NCBI GenBank assembly: GCA_013152615.1
Contig: JAADGA010000102.1
Coordinates: forward strand, 1-6,096
Length of the DNA: 6,096 nucleotides
Reading direction: 5' to 3'
Origin: Alphaproteobacteria bacterium
GTDB lineage: Bacteria > Pseudomonadota > Alphaproteobacteria > Sphingomonadales > Emcibacteraceae
Below, one piece after another: positions 1 through 5,755 of the stretch. The translations under genes and the position numbers were made by a program. The notes under the pieces are model-generated. The model saw nothing but the letters and a program-made list of their open reading frames with translations. It had not been told where the DNA came from and ran no database searches. Position 1 is the first letter of the stretch. Every line of letters begins with the position of its first letter.

Positions 1-60
1 GGCCGCCCGGAGCTTTAGCGTAGGAGGGGGAGCGAGGCGACGAGCGGGGGAGTATCCCCC
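1..60. repeat. GC-rich hairpin repeat, copy 1
   Basis: First copy of a roughly 60-base repeat seen again at 164-221. Bases 26-60 form a 35-base core that is identical in both copies. The flank at 1-25 matches the other copy with a few substitutions and two single-base indels. The core ends in a perfect hairpin: GGGGGA (46-51), loop GTA, TCCCCC (55-60). The copy starts at base 1, so the element may extend left of the window. No T-run follows the hairpin, so it is not a standard terminator. The repeat family is not recognised. It resembles extragenic palindromic repeats in form only. Confidence 0.85.
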
Positions 61-163
61 ACTCAGAAGCAGGAAGTCTGAAGCCAGAAACCGGAAAGAG
101 ATGGCAGCCTTTCCAAAGGAGACACAGGTTCCGAAGGCCGCAAGGCCTGAGGCAAGGCCGACC
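61..163. other. Intergenic spacer between repeat copies, with small dyads
   Basis: No recognisable gene. It contains several short inverted repeats: GGAAAG (93-98) with CTTTCC (109-114); CCTTT (108-112) with AAAGG (115-119); AGGCC (135-139) with GGCCT (144-148) closed by a GCAA tetraloop; and GGCC (156-159) with GGCC (164-167), which runs into the second repeat copy. The first two compete for the same bases, so not all can form at once. Together with the flanking hairpins this could be part of one larger repeat unit or a structured RNA. No known RNA family is recognised. Confidence 0.4.
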
Positions 164-221
164 GGCCGCCCGAGCTGATGCGAGGTGGGGGAGCGAGGCG
201 ACGAGCGGGGGAGTATCCCCC
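164..221. repeat. GC-rich hairpin repeat, copy 2
   Basis: Second copy of the repeat at 1-60, starting with the shared GGCCGCCCG. Its core at 187-221 is identical over 35 bases and includes the hairpin GGGGGA (207-212), loop GTA, TCCCCC (216-221). The two copies are separated by 103 bases. It sits 82 bases upstream of the rpsP start, so it lies in or next to the rpsP leader and could affect transcription or mRNA stability there. That role is inference. Nothing in it codes for a recognisable protein. Confidence 0.85.
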
Positions 222-268
222 GTCACTTAAAAAGAAATTACGGGAAACCCCCGTTACTTAAATAGAAA
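217..268. repeat. Short direct repeat (21 bp, 31-bp period) in rpsP leader
   Basis: Bases 217-237 and 248-268 match at 19 of 21 positions, both beginning CCCCCGT and ending AGAAA. Each copy follows a G-run that can pair with its C-run: the full GGGGGA/TCCCCC hairpin before the first copy, and a smaller ACGGG (240-244) / CCCGT (250-254) hairpin in the second. The second unit therefore looks like a shortened, diverged duplicate of the end of the GC-rich hairpin repeat. Function is unknown. Its position just before rpsP makes a role in transcription or translation of the operon possible but unproven. Confidence 0.65.
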
Positions 269-303
269 ACTATAAACTTAAACCAACGAAAGGATTAGCC
301 GGA
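269..303 (+). promoter_or_regulatory. rpsP leader with Shine-Dalgarno; possible -10
   Basis: AT-rich stretch immediately before rpsP. AAAGGA at 289-294 lies 9 bases before the ATG at 304 and is a good ribosome binding site that fixes that start. TATAAA at 271-276 could be a -10 element, but the position 17 bases upstream is a C-run with no acceptable -35. A promoter here is therefore only weakly supported. The main promoter of the rpsP-rimM-trmD cluster may lie left of the window, for example ahead of an upstream ffh. Confidence 0.45.
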
Positions 304-681
304 ATGGCTGTTAAAATTAGACTGGCCCGGGGCGGCGCGAAAAAACGTCCCTATTACCGTATTGTAGTTGCCGATGTGCGTTCGCCGCGCGATGGGCGTT
401 ATATTGAAAAAGTGGGAACCCATAACCCGTTGCTGCCAAAGGATCATGCCGACCGGGTACGTCTGGTCGAAGACCGGATTGTATATTGGCTTGGTCAGGG
501 GGCAAAACCGACTGATCGTGTCGCCCGCTTTCTTGATGCGGCCGGCCTGCTGAAGCGGGCTGCCCACAACAACCCGGACAAGGGTAAGCCCGGGGCCAAG
601 GCGGTGGAACGTGCCGAGGAAAAGCAGGCTAAAAAGGCCGCTGCTGCCGAGGCGGCCGCTAGCGAAACAGCCGAAGCCTGA
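304..681 (+). CDS. rpsP: 30S ribosomal protein S16
   Basis: S16 binds 16S rRNA in the lower body of the 30S subunit and is needed for its assembly. The 125-residue product has the family signature at its N-terminus ([10 protein letters not shown], residues 3-12), followed by the typical [12 protein letters not shown] and the [14 protein letters not shown] stretch around residues 30-43. The conserved domain ends near residue 85. The remaining ~40 residues are an Ala/Lys/Glu-rich, low-complexity basic tail absent from the ~82-residue E. coli protein but usual in alphaproteobacteria. The start at 304 has AAAGGA 9 bases upstream and gives the canonical MAVKIRL. It is the first gene of the cluster, with rimM 29 bases downstream. 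ffh, often directly upstream in related genomes, is not visible within the 303 bases present. Confidence 0.97.
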   Translation: MAVKIRLARGGAKKRPYYRIVVADVRSPRDGRYIEKVGTHNPLLPKDHADRVRLVEDRIVYWLGQGAKPTDRVARFLDAAGLLKRAAHNNPDKGKPGAKAVERAEEKQAKKAAAAEAAASETAEA

Positions 682-710
682 TTGTCTGAAGAACTGCCAT
701 AGATATAGTC

Positions 711-1307
711 ATGTCCCGATCCCAATATGTCCATCACCGGCGAGCCGAACCCGATATTGATCCGAAATGGATTGCGGTCGGGGTGATCGTCGGTGCGCTC
801 GGGGTCAAGGGTGCGGTGCGCTTTAAATCCTTTAGCGATGATCTGCCAGCGGTGTTTGACCGCGGGCCGGTCAGGATTTTTCCAGATCGGCACAGTACCG
901 GGGAACAGCGTGACGCCGAGGTGATGCACCGGATAAAGATTGGCTATGCCTGTCAGATTTCCGGGGTGAGCAGCCGGGATGACGCAGAGGGTTTAAAGGG
1001 GGTAAAGCTCTATGTCGCGCGCGAAGAACTGCCGGAAATTACCGAGGACGGCAGTTATTATCATGACGATATGACCGGGCTTATCGCCACAGATACCGCT
1101 GGCCAGCCGTTTGGCGTCGTGGCCGCGATATATAATTTCGGTGCCGGGGATCTGTTGGAGGTCAGACTGAATGACAGCCCGCAAAATCCGGCAGCAGATT
1201 TAAAGATATATCCGTTTCGGGATGAATTTGTCCCCGAGGTTAATATTGACGGCGGCTTTGTCATCATTGACCGGGTGGCTTTCGGTGATATTCAGGAGCC
1301 GTCATGA
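711..1307 (+). CDS. rimM: Ribosome maturation factor RimM
   Basis: RimM is a cytoplasmic assembly factor that acts on the head domain of the 30S subunit, where it contacts S19 and aids 16S rRNA processing. The product has 198 residues. The N-terminal RimM domain opens with [20 protein letters not shown] (residues 21-40). The C-terminal PRC-barrel follows from about residue 105, with YYHDDMTGL (116-124), GAGDLLEV (144-151) and [11 protein letters not shown] (168-178). About 20 polar residues precede the usual family start. No other ATG, GTG or TTG lies before the conserved motif, so 711 is the only conventional start that keeps the domain whole. It lacks a clear Shine-Dalgarno (only GAAGAA, 17 bases upstream), so translation may be weak or coupled to rpsP. 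The stop overlaps the trmD start (ATGA at 1304-1307), which suggests coupling. Confidence 0.95.
   Translation: MSRSQYVHHRRAEPDIDPKWIAVGVIVGALGVKGAVRFKSFSDDLPAVFDRGPVRIFPDRHSTGEQRDAEVMHRIKIGYACQISGVSSRDDAEGLKGVKLYVAREELPEITEDGSYYHDDMTGLIATDTAGQPFGVVAAIYNFGAGDLLEVRLNDSPQNPAADLKIYPFRDEFVPEVNIDGGFVIIDRVAFGDIQEPS
1294..1298 (+). promoter_or_regulatory. Ribosome binding site for trmD (AGGAG)
   Basis: AGGAG lies 5 bases before the ATG at 1304, inside the last codons of rimM. It supports the 1304 start over the GTG at 1343, which has no comparable site, even though the longer protein carries an unusual N-terminal extension. Confidence 0.75.
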
Positions 1308-2047
1308 CTCTGGAAAAGACTCTGGAAAAGACTGTGGACAAGGTGTGGACCGCGCAGATACTCACCCTGTATCCGGAAATGTTTCCGGGGCCGCTTGGGA
1401 CCTCACTCGCGGGCAAGGCGCTCGATCGGGGATTATGGGCGATGAAGGTGGTGCAGATCAGGGACTATGCGCCGGGTCGGCACCGCAATGTCGATGATAC
1501 TCCGTCGGGCGGCGGACCGGGCATGGTGATGCGGGCGGATGTTCTTGGCTCGGCGATTGATGATGTCGCACGGGCTGACTGGCCGCTGGTTTATTTATCG
1601 CCGCGTGGCCGGAGGCTCGATCAGCAGATGGTGCGGGACTTTGGCCGCGGGCCGGGGATAACACTCATTTGCGGCCATTTTGAGGGCGTGGATGAGCGAT
1701 TGCTTGAGGCGCGTAATATTACCGAGGTCAGCCTCGGCGATTTTATCCTGTCGGGCGGCGAAGTGGCGGCAATGGCGCTGATGGACGCGGTGGTCCGCAC
1801 CATTCCCGGGGTAATCGGCGATGCTGATACCCTGACCGAAGAAAGTTTTGAGACCGGATTACTGGAATATCCGCACTACACCCGGCCCCGGGTTTGGGAG
1901 GGTCGTGAAATCCCGGAGGTTTTGCAGTCGGGACACCACGGAAAAATCAGCCAGTGGCGGCGGATGCAATCGGAAAAACTGACCCGGGAAAGACGACCGG
2001 ATTTATGGCGGAAATATACGGATGCCAAAAAAATAACACCGGAATAA
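1304..2047 (+). CDS. trmD: tRNA (guanine-N1-)-methyltransferase TrmD
   Basis: TrmD uses S-adenosylmethionine to make m1G37 next to the anticodon of tRNAs reading CUN (Leu), CCN (Pro) and CGG (Arg), which prevents +1 frameshifting. It is a SPOUT-family dimer with a trefoil-knot SAM site. Seen in the 247 residues: [13 protein letters not shown] (20-32), [12 protein letters not shown] (63-74), [11 protein letters not shown] (97-107), GHFEGVDER (124-132), [11 protein letters not shown] (143-153), Arg165 aligning with E. coli catalytic Arg154, and [10 protein letters not shown] (186-195). Glu180 stands where E. coli has the general base Asp169. Residues 2-13 ([12 protein letters not shown]) come from a 12-bp tandem repeat and lie outside the family core; a GTG start at 1343 would give a more typical N-terminus. 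The AGGAG site and ATGA overlap favour 1304. It ends in tandem stops TAA TGA. Confidence 0.96.
   Translation: MTLEKTLEKTVDKVWTAQILTLYPEMFPGPLGTSLAGKALDRGLWAMKVVQIRDYAPGRHRNVDDTPSGGGPGMVMRADVLGSAIDDVARADWPLVYLSPRGRRLDQQMVRDFGRGPGITLICGHFEGVDERLLEARNITEVSLGDFILSGGEVAAMALMDAVVRTIPGVIGDADTLTEESFETGLLEYPHYTRPRVWEGREIPEVLQSGHHGKISQWRRMQSEKLTRERRPDLWRKYTDAKKITPE
1307..1342 (+). repeat. 12-bp in-frame tandem repeat at the 5' end of trmD
   Basis: ACTCTGGAAAAG occurs twice exactly (1307-1318, 1319-1330) and a third time with two substitutions (1331-1342). It encodes [12 protein letters not shown] directly after the start codon. A unit of 12 bases would add or remove four residues without shifting frame, so replication slippage is the likely origin. 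Confidence 0.85.
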
Positions 2048-2075
2048 TGACCGGAAAAGATGATGAAATTTGCTA

Positions 2076-2104
2076 TTGGAATTTAACGATCCTTGCTATA
2101 TAAG
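2076..2104 (+). promoter_or_regulatory. Candidate promoter for rplS
   Basis: TTGGAA (2076-2081), a 17-base spacer and TATAAG (2099-2104) form a sigma-70-like promoter in the 84-base gap between trmD and rplS. Transcription would begin near 2111, about 20 bases before the rplS ATG. The overlapping TATATA at 2097 and TTGCTA at 2070 are alternative elements. Separate transcription would help L19 be made in larger amounts than the low-abundance RimM and TrmD, as is known for the E. coli operon through other means. This is inference from sequence only. Confidence 0.5.
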
Positions 2105-2131
2105 CGGGTCAGCGAAAAGAGAGACTATGTT

Positions 2132-2545
2132 ATGAATATAATCGAAAAGTTTGAAAAAGGGCAGATTGCCAGATTGACCGAAGGCAAGACCATCCCTGAA
2201 TTTGCCGCCGGTGATACCCTCAGGGTAAATGTCAAGGTGATTGAAGGCACGCGTGAGCGTATTCAGGCCTATGAAGGGGTTTGTATTGCCCGTTCGAACC
2301 GGGCGCTGAATTCATCTTTCACCGTTCGTAAAATCTCATATGGTGAGGGCGTTGAACGTATCTTCCCGCTCTATTCGCCAAATGTTGACAGTATCGAGGT
2401 TATTCGTCGCGGCAAGGTCCGGCGGGCCAAACTCTATTACCTGCGGCCACTACGCGGCAAGAAAGCCCGTATTGCCGAAAGAAAAGACTGGATGAAGAAA
2501 CCGACGGCGAAAACCGGGGCGACCACAACCTCGGGGAAAGCCTGA
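2132..2545 (+). CDS. rplS: 50S ribosomal protein L19
   Basis: L19 is a large-subunit protein at the 30S-50S interface. The 137-residue product starts [15 protein letters not shown]. It contains the family motifs [16 protein letters not shown] (24-39), [18 protein letters not shown] (43-60), [20 protein letters not shown] (62-81) and [14 protein letters not shown] (92-105). A basic, Thr-rich tail of about 18 residues follows and makes it longer than E. coli L19 (~115). An in-frame TTG at 2093 would add 13 residues, but these fall across the candidate promoter and do not resemble the family. The ATG at 2132, with AGAGAG 8 bases upstream, gives the canonical N-terminus. It is the last gene before the terminator at 2598-2629. 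Confidence 0.96.
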   Translation: MNIIEKFEKGQIARLTEGKTIPEFAAGDTLRVNVKVIEGTRERIQAYEGVCIARSNRALNSSFTVRKISYGEGVERIFPLYSPNVDSIEVIRRGKVRRAKLYYLRPLRGKKARIAERKDWMKKPTAKTGATTTSGKA

Positions 2546-2570
2546 TCCTGAAGTTTCAGTAAATCCGGGC

Positions 2571-2599
2571 TTGACAACAGAGCCTGAGACAATAATCAA
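2571..2599 (+). promoter_or_regulatory. Candidate leuC promoter overlapping the terminator
   Basis: TTGACA at 2571-2576 is a perfect -35 consensus. The -10 is less clear: AATAAT (2591-2596) matches well but at a short 14-base spacing, while the windows at 16 or 17 bases (TAATCA, AATCAA) match poorly. A start site near 2603-2607 would fall inside the left arm of the terminator stem, so leuC transcripts would lack most of that arm and escape termination. The start site is inference. Confidence 0.4.
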
Positions 2600-2629
2600 G
2601 AGGCTCGACCAAAACGGGCCTCTTTTTTT
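2598..2629 (+). terminator. Rho-independent terminator after rplS
   Basis: Left arm 2598-2607 and right arm 2615-2624 pair over ten positions (one G-U wobble), with a seven-base A-rich loop at 2608-2614. Seven T residues follow at 2623-2629, the first two shared with the stem. The strong GC stem and T-run mark the end of the rpsP-rplS cluster. The T-run ends only 14 bases before the leuC ATG, so the hairpin also lies in the region that controls leuC. Confidence 0.9.
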
Positions 2630-2643
2630 GTTTGGACAGAGTT

Positions 2644-4026
2644 ATGCGCACGACCCTTTACGATAAATTATGGCACAGCCACATTGTTGAGCAGCAAAGT
2701 GACGGCACCTGCCTGATATATATTGACCGTCATATCATTCATGAGGTTACCAGCCCGCAGGCCTTTGAAGGTCTGCGGCTTGCCGGACGTGCGCTCGCCC
2801 ATGCGGGCTCCATGCTGGCGGTGCCGGATCATAATGTGCCGACCGGGGCCGACCGGGCAACCGCCGTGAATGCCGCGGACAGCCAGCTTCAACTGGATAC
2901 ACTGGCCGAAAACTGTCAGGCATTCGGCGTTGACTATATCCCGATGCTCGATCCGCGTCAGGGCATTGTCCATATTGTCGGACCGGAACAGGGCTTTACC
3001 CTGCCCGGGATGACCATTGTCTGCGGTGACAGTCATACCTCGACCCATGGGGCCTTCGGTGCGCTCGCCTTTGGTATTGGCACCTCCGAAGTCGAGCATG
3101 TCATGGCGACCCGGACGCTGGTTCTGAAACGCCAGAAAAATATGCGGATTGAGGTCAGTGGTGCCTTGGGGGCCGGCGTGACCGCCAAGGATATTGCCCT
3201 TGCCGTTATTGGCAAAATCGGCACTGCGGGCGGGAGCGGTCATGTGATTGAATTTACCGGCTCCGCCGTTCGTGCGCTGACGATGGAGGGTCGGATGACC
3301 CTGTGCAATATGTCGATTGAGGCCGGGGCGCGCTCTGGTCTGATTGCGCCGGATCAGGTGACGTTTGACTATGTTATGGGGCGGCCACAATCACCAAAAG
3401 GGGCCGCGTTTGAGCAGGCGGTCGCCTATTGGAAGACCCTGATCTCGGACGAAGGGGCACATTATGACAAGGAAATTTTCCTGAAAGCCGAGGATATTAT
3501 CCCGCAGGTCACCTGGGGCACCAGTCCCGAGCATGTGCTGCCAATTACCGGGGTTGTTCCGGCGGCAGACGGCGATGCCCGGATCGCGCGCGCATTGGAT
3601 TATATCGGATTGACCCCGGGGACGAAATTACAGGATATCGCTATTGACCGGGTTTTTATCGGCTCCTGCACCAATGGCCGGATTGAGGATATCCGGGCGG
3701 CAGTTGCGGTGGTCCGGGGGCGCAAGGTTAACAAAAATGTCGTCGCCTGGGTGGTGCCGGGATCAGGACTGGTGAAACTGCAGGCGGAAGAAGAGGGCCT
3801 TGACCAGATTTTAATCCGGGCCGGATTTGACTGGCGCGAGCCTGGATGCTCGATGTGTCTGGCGATGAATGCGGACAAGCTTGAGCCGGGGGAACGCTGT
3901 GCCGCGACCTCGAACCGTAATTTTGAAGGCCGTCAGGGCAAGGGCGGCCGCACCCATCTGATGAGCCCGGCGATGGCGGCGGCGGCGGCGATTACCGGCC
4001 ATATCACCGATGTCAGGGAGCTTTGA
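2644..4026 (+). CDS. leuC: 3-isopropylmalate dehydratase, large subunit
   Basis: LeuC pairs with LeuD to isomerise 2-isopropylmalate to 3-isopropylmalate, the second step of leucine synthesis. It belongs to the aconitase family and binds a [4Fe-4S] cluster. The 460-residue product has the expected length (E. coli 466). Cluster ligands are visible as Cys342 in [10 protein letters not shown] (340-349) and Cys402 and Cys405 in [10 protein letters not shown] (400-409). Other family motifs are DHNVPT (62-67), [13 protein letters not shown] (127-139) and [10 protein letters not shown] (423-432). The ATG at 2644 gives the typical RTLYDKLW-like start with GGA seven bases upstream. An in-frame TTG at 2632 lies against the terminator T-run and is rejected. 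It is the first gene of a leuC-leuD-leuB-asd run, 2 bases before leuD. Confidence 0.97.
   Translation: MRTTLYDKLWHSHIVEQQSDGTCLIYIDRHIIHEVTSPQAFEGLRLAGRALAHAGSMLAVPDHNVPTGADRATAVNAADSQLQLDTLAENCQAFGVDYIPMLDPRQGIVHIVGPEQGFTLPGMTIVCGDSHTSTHGAFGALAFGIGTSEVEHVMATRTLVLKRQKNMRIEVSGALGAGVTAKDIALAVIGKIGTAGGSGHVIEFTGSAVRALTMEGRMTLCNMSIEAGARSGLIAPDQVTFDYVMGRPQSPKGAAFEQAVAYWKTLISDEGAHYDKEIFLKAEDIIPQVTWGTSPEHVLPITGVVPAADGDARIARALDYIGLTPGTKLQDIAIDRVFIGSCTNGRIEDIRAAVAVVRGRKVNKNVVAWVVPGSGLVKLQAEEEGLDQILIRAGFDWREPGCSMCLAMNADKLEPGERCAATSNRNFEGRQGKGGRTHLMSPAMAAAAAITGHITDVREL
4015..4020 (+). promoter_or_regulatory. Ribosome binding site for leuD (AGGGAG)
   Basis: AGGGAG lies in the last codons of leuC, 8 bases before the ATG at 4029. 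It favours that start over the in-frame TTG at 4023, which would leave only 2 bases of spacing and overlap the leuC stop. Confidence 0.75.
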
Positions 4027-4028
4027 TC

Positions 4029-4643
4029 ATGGATAAATTTACTTGCCTCCGCGCGATTGCGGCACCGTTGCCGATGAATAATATTGATACCGATATGATC
4101 ATCCCCCAGCATCACCTGACTACCATCAAACGGACCGGGCTTGGCATTCATGCCTTTTCCAGTATCCGGTACCATGATGATGGCACAGAACGCGAAGATT
4201 TTGTGCTGAATAAACCGGCCTGCCGTTCGGCGGAAATTCTGATCACCGGGGCGAATTTCGGCTGTGGTTCAAGCCGGGAACACGCGCCGTGGGCGCTGAA
4301 GGATTTTGGCATTAAATGTATTATTGCGCCGAGCTTTGCCGATATTTTCTATGGCAACTGTTTCAAGAACGCCATCCTGCCAATTATATTGCCGCAGAAA
4401 ACCATTGACTTGTTGCTTGATGATGCCGACAGCGGAGCCAATGCCATTATAACTGTCGATCTGGAGCAGCAGCAAATTACCGGACCGGATGGCGGTGTGG
4501 TTTCTTTCGAGGTTGACCCTTACCGGCGGCATTGTCTGCTCAATGGTCTGGACGATATTGATCTGACGCTTGAAAAGCAGGATATTATCCGGGATTATGA
4601 AGCGGCAAGAAGGCTCACCCAGCCGTGGTTATTCAAGGATTAG
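4029..4643 (+). CDS. leuD: 3-isopropylmalate dehydratase, small subunit
   Basis: LeuD is the swivel-domain partner of LeuC in isopropylmalate isomerase and supplies part of the active site. The 204-residue product matches the usual bacterial length (~200). Family motifs are NIDTDMIIP (18-26), the substrate-loop region [17 protein letters not shown] (74-90) and [18 protein letters not shown] (101-118). The C-terminal helix contains [10 protein letters not shown] (185-194). The start at 4029 has a strong AGGGAG site and leaves a 2-base gap after the leuC stop. The two subunits are thus translated side by side, which suits a 1:1 complex. Its own last codons carry the ribosome binding site of leuB. 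Confidence 0.97.
   Translation: MDKFTCLRAIAAPLPMNNIDTDMIIPQHHLTTIKRTGLGIHAFSSIRYHDDGTEREDFVLNKPACRSAEILITGANFGCGSSREHAPWALKDFGIKCIIAPSFADIFYGNCFKNAILPIILPQKTIDLLLDDADSGANAIITVDLEQQQITGPDGGVVSFEVDPYRRHCLLNGLDDIDLTLEKQDIIRDYEAARRLTQPWLFKD
4635..4639 (+). promoter_or_regulatory. Ribosome binding site for leuB (AAGGA)
   Basis: AAGGA sits within the final Lys-Asp codons of leuD, 6 bases before the ATG at 4646. It supports that start over an upstream in-frame GTG at 4625 that would overlap leuD and add seven residues not typical of LeuB. Confidence 0.75.
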
Positions 4644-4645
4644 AC

Positions 4646-5740
4646 ATGACCCATTCACTATTGATATTGCCGGGTGACGGCATCGGCCCTGAAATTATGG
4701 TTGAGGCCCGGCGGGTCATTGACTGGCTGCGGACAAAGCGCGGGCTGAACTTTACCCTTTATGAGGGGCTGGTTGGCGGGGCCGCCTATGACGCCTATGG
4801 CGTGCCGTTGTCCGATAATACGCTGGAGCTGGCGAAAACGGTTGACGCGGTCTTGCTTGGCGCGGTCGGCGGGCCGAAATGGGCCGGGGTTGACTATGAC
4901 AAGCGCCCGGAAGCGGGGCTGCTCGCACTGCGCAAGGAACTGGAACTTTTCGCCAACCTGCGTCCGGCCATCTGTTTTGAATCATTGGTGAATTCTTCCA
5001 GTCTGAAGCCTGAACTGGTCAGTGGTCTTGATATTATGATCGTTCGGGAGCTGACCGGCGGGGTTTATTTCGGTAAACCGCGCGGCATTGAAGATTTACC
5101 GGATGGCAGCCGCCGCGGCATTAACACCCAGGTTTATACCACCCCGGAAATCCACCGGATCGCCCATGTTGCCTTTGAGCTTGCGGGGAAAAGACGCGGG
5201 CGGGTAACATCGTCCGACAAGGCAAATGTTATGGAAAGCGGCCTGCTGTGGCGCGAGGAGGTGACGAAGATTGCCAGACAATATCCGGATATAAAGCTAG
5301 ATCATATGCTGGCCGACAGTTGCGCCATGCAACTGGTGCGCGCGCCGAAACAGTTTGATGTCATTGTCACCGATAACCTGTTTGGTGATATCTTAAGCGA
5401 TGTTGCGGCGATGCTGACCGGTTCGCTCGGCATGTTGCCGTCGGCGGCGCTCGGGGTACGGGGCGGGGCGGCAATGTATGAGCCGGTTCACGGCAGTGCG
5501 CCCGATATTGCCGGGCAGAATGTCGCCAATCCGATTGCCACGATATTAAGCCTTGCCATGGCCTTGCGCTATACATTCGATTGCGGGGAGGAAGCCCGGA
5601 TGATCGAGGATGCGGTGCGCTCCGTGCTGGCCGGGGGTCTGCGGACGACCGACATCATGCAGCCGGGCAAGGCCCGGGTGTCAACCACTGTCATGGGGGA
5701 CAGTATTTTACGGGCGCTTGATCATGTGTCCGCCACCTAA
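4646..5740 (+). CDS. leuB: 3-isopropylmalate dehydrogenase
   Basis: LeuB oxidises 3-isopropylmalate with NAD+ to a 2-oxo acid that decarboxylates to 2-oxoisocaproate, the third step of leucine synthesis. The 364-residue product is of normal length and starts [17 protein letters not shown]. Visible motifs are GDGIGPEI (10-17), GGPKW (75-79), the substrate-binding arginines 96, 106 and 134, the catalytic pair Tyr141 and Lys192, the metal-binding aspartates 224, 248 and 252 within [10 protein letters not shown] and NLFGDILSD, and the NAD-binding [15 protein letters not shown] (282-296). The GTG-rich sequence context of the isopropylmalate rather than isocitrate or tartrate branch fits the leuCD neighbourhood. 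It follows leuD by 2 bases and precedes asd by 15 bases, which indicates a single transcript. Confidence 0.97.
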   Translation: MTHSLLILPGDGIGPEIMVEARRVIDWLRTKRGLNFTLYEGLVGGAAYDAYGVPLSDNTLELAKTVDAVLLGAVGGPKWAGVDYDKRPEAGLLALRKELELFANLRPAICFESLVNSSSLKPELVSGLDIMIVRELTGGVYFGKPRGIEDLPDGSRRGINTQVYTTPEIHRIAHVAFELAGKRRGRVTSSDKANVMESGLLWREEVTKIARQYPDIKLDHMLADSCAMQLVRAPKQFDVIVTDNLFGDILSDVAAMLTGSLGMLPSAALGVRGGAAMYEPVHGSAPDIAGQNVANPIATILSLAMALRYTFDCGEEARMIEDAVRSVLAGGLRTTDIMQPGKARVSTTVMGDSILRALDHVSAT

Positions 5741-5755
5741 AAACTGGAGTTGATT

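Noticed and set aside
2..178. Open frame on the + strand through repeat copy 1 and the spacer, which could be the tail of an upstream gene
   Set aside because: The translation is Arg/Pro/Ala-rich low-complexity sequence dictated by the GC-rich repeats, matches no family I recognise (including the C-terminus of Ffh), and the frame has no start with a ribosome binding site in the window.
1..221. Repeat pair as a CRISPR array
   Set aside because: Only two copies, a 103-base spacer, an imperfect repeat boundary and no cas genes; the spacing is far too long for CRISPR.
231..254. ACGGG/CCCGT hairpin followed by a T-rich stretch on the - strand as a leftward terminator
   Set aside because: The stem is only 5 bp and there is no convincing - strand gene to its right that would need termination.
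2093..2131. Longer rplS from an in-frame TTG
   Set aside because: The added residues do not resemble L19 and overlap the candidate promoter; the ATG at 2132 gives the canonical N-terminus.
2632..2643. Longer leuC from an in-frame TTG
   Set aside because: It begins just after the terminator T-run with no purine-rich binding site; the ATG at 2644 matches the family start.
2546..2643. Leucine-rich leader peptide for attenuation of leuC
   Set aside because: No short open frame with clustered Leu codons and a ribosome binding site is present in the 98-base gap.
2668..3390. Long 240-codon open frame on the - strand inside leuC
   Set aside because: It is the antisense shadow of a strongly conserved gene in GC-rich DNA, with no recognisable domain or binding site.
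3970..3991. GCG-rich run near the end of leuC as an unstable trinucleotide repeat
   Set aside because: It encodes the Ala-rich segment after SPAM that is normal for LeuC, so it reflects protein conservation rather than an expansion.
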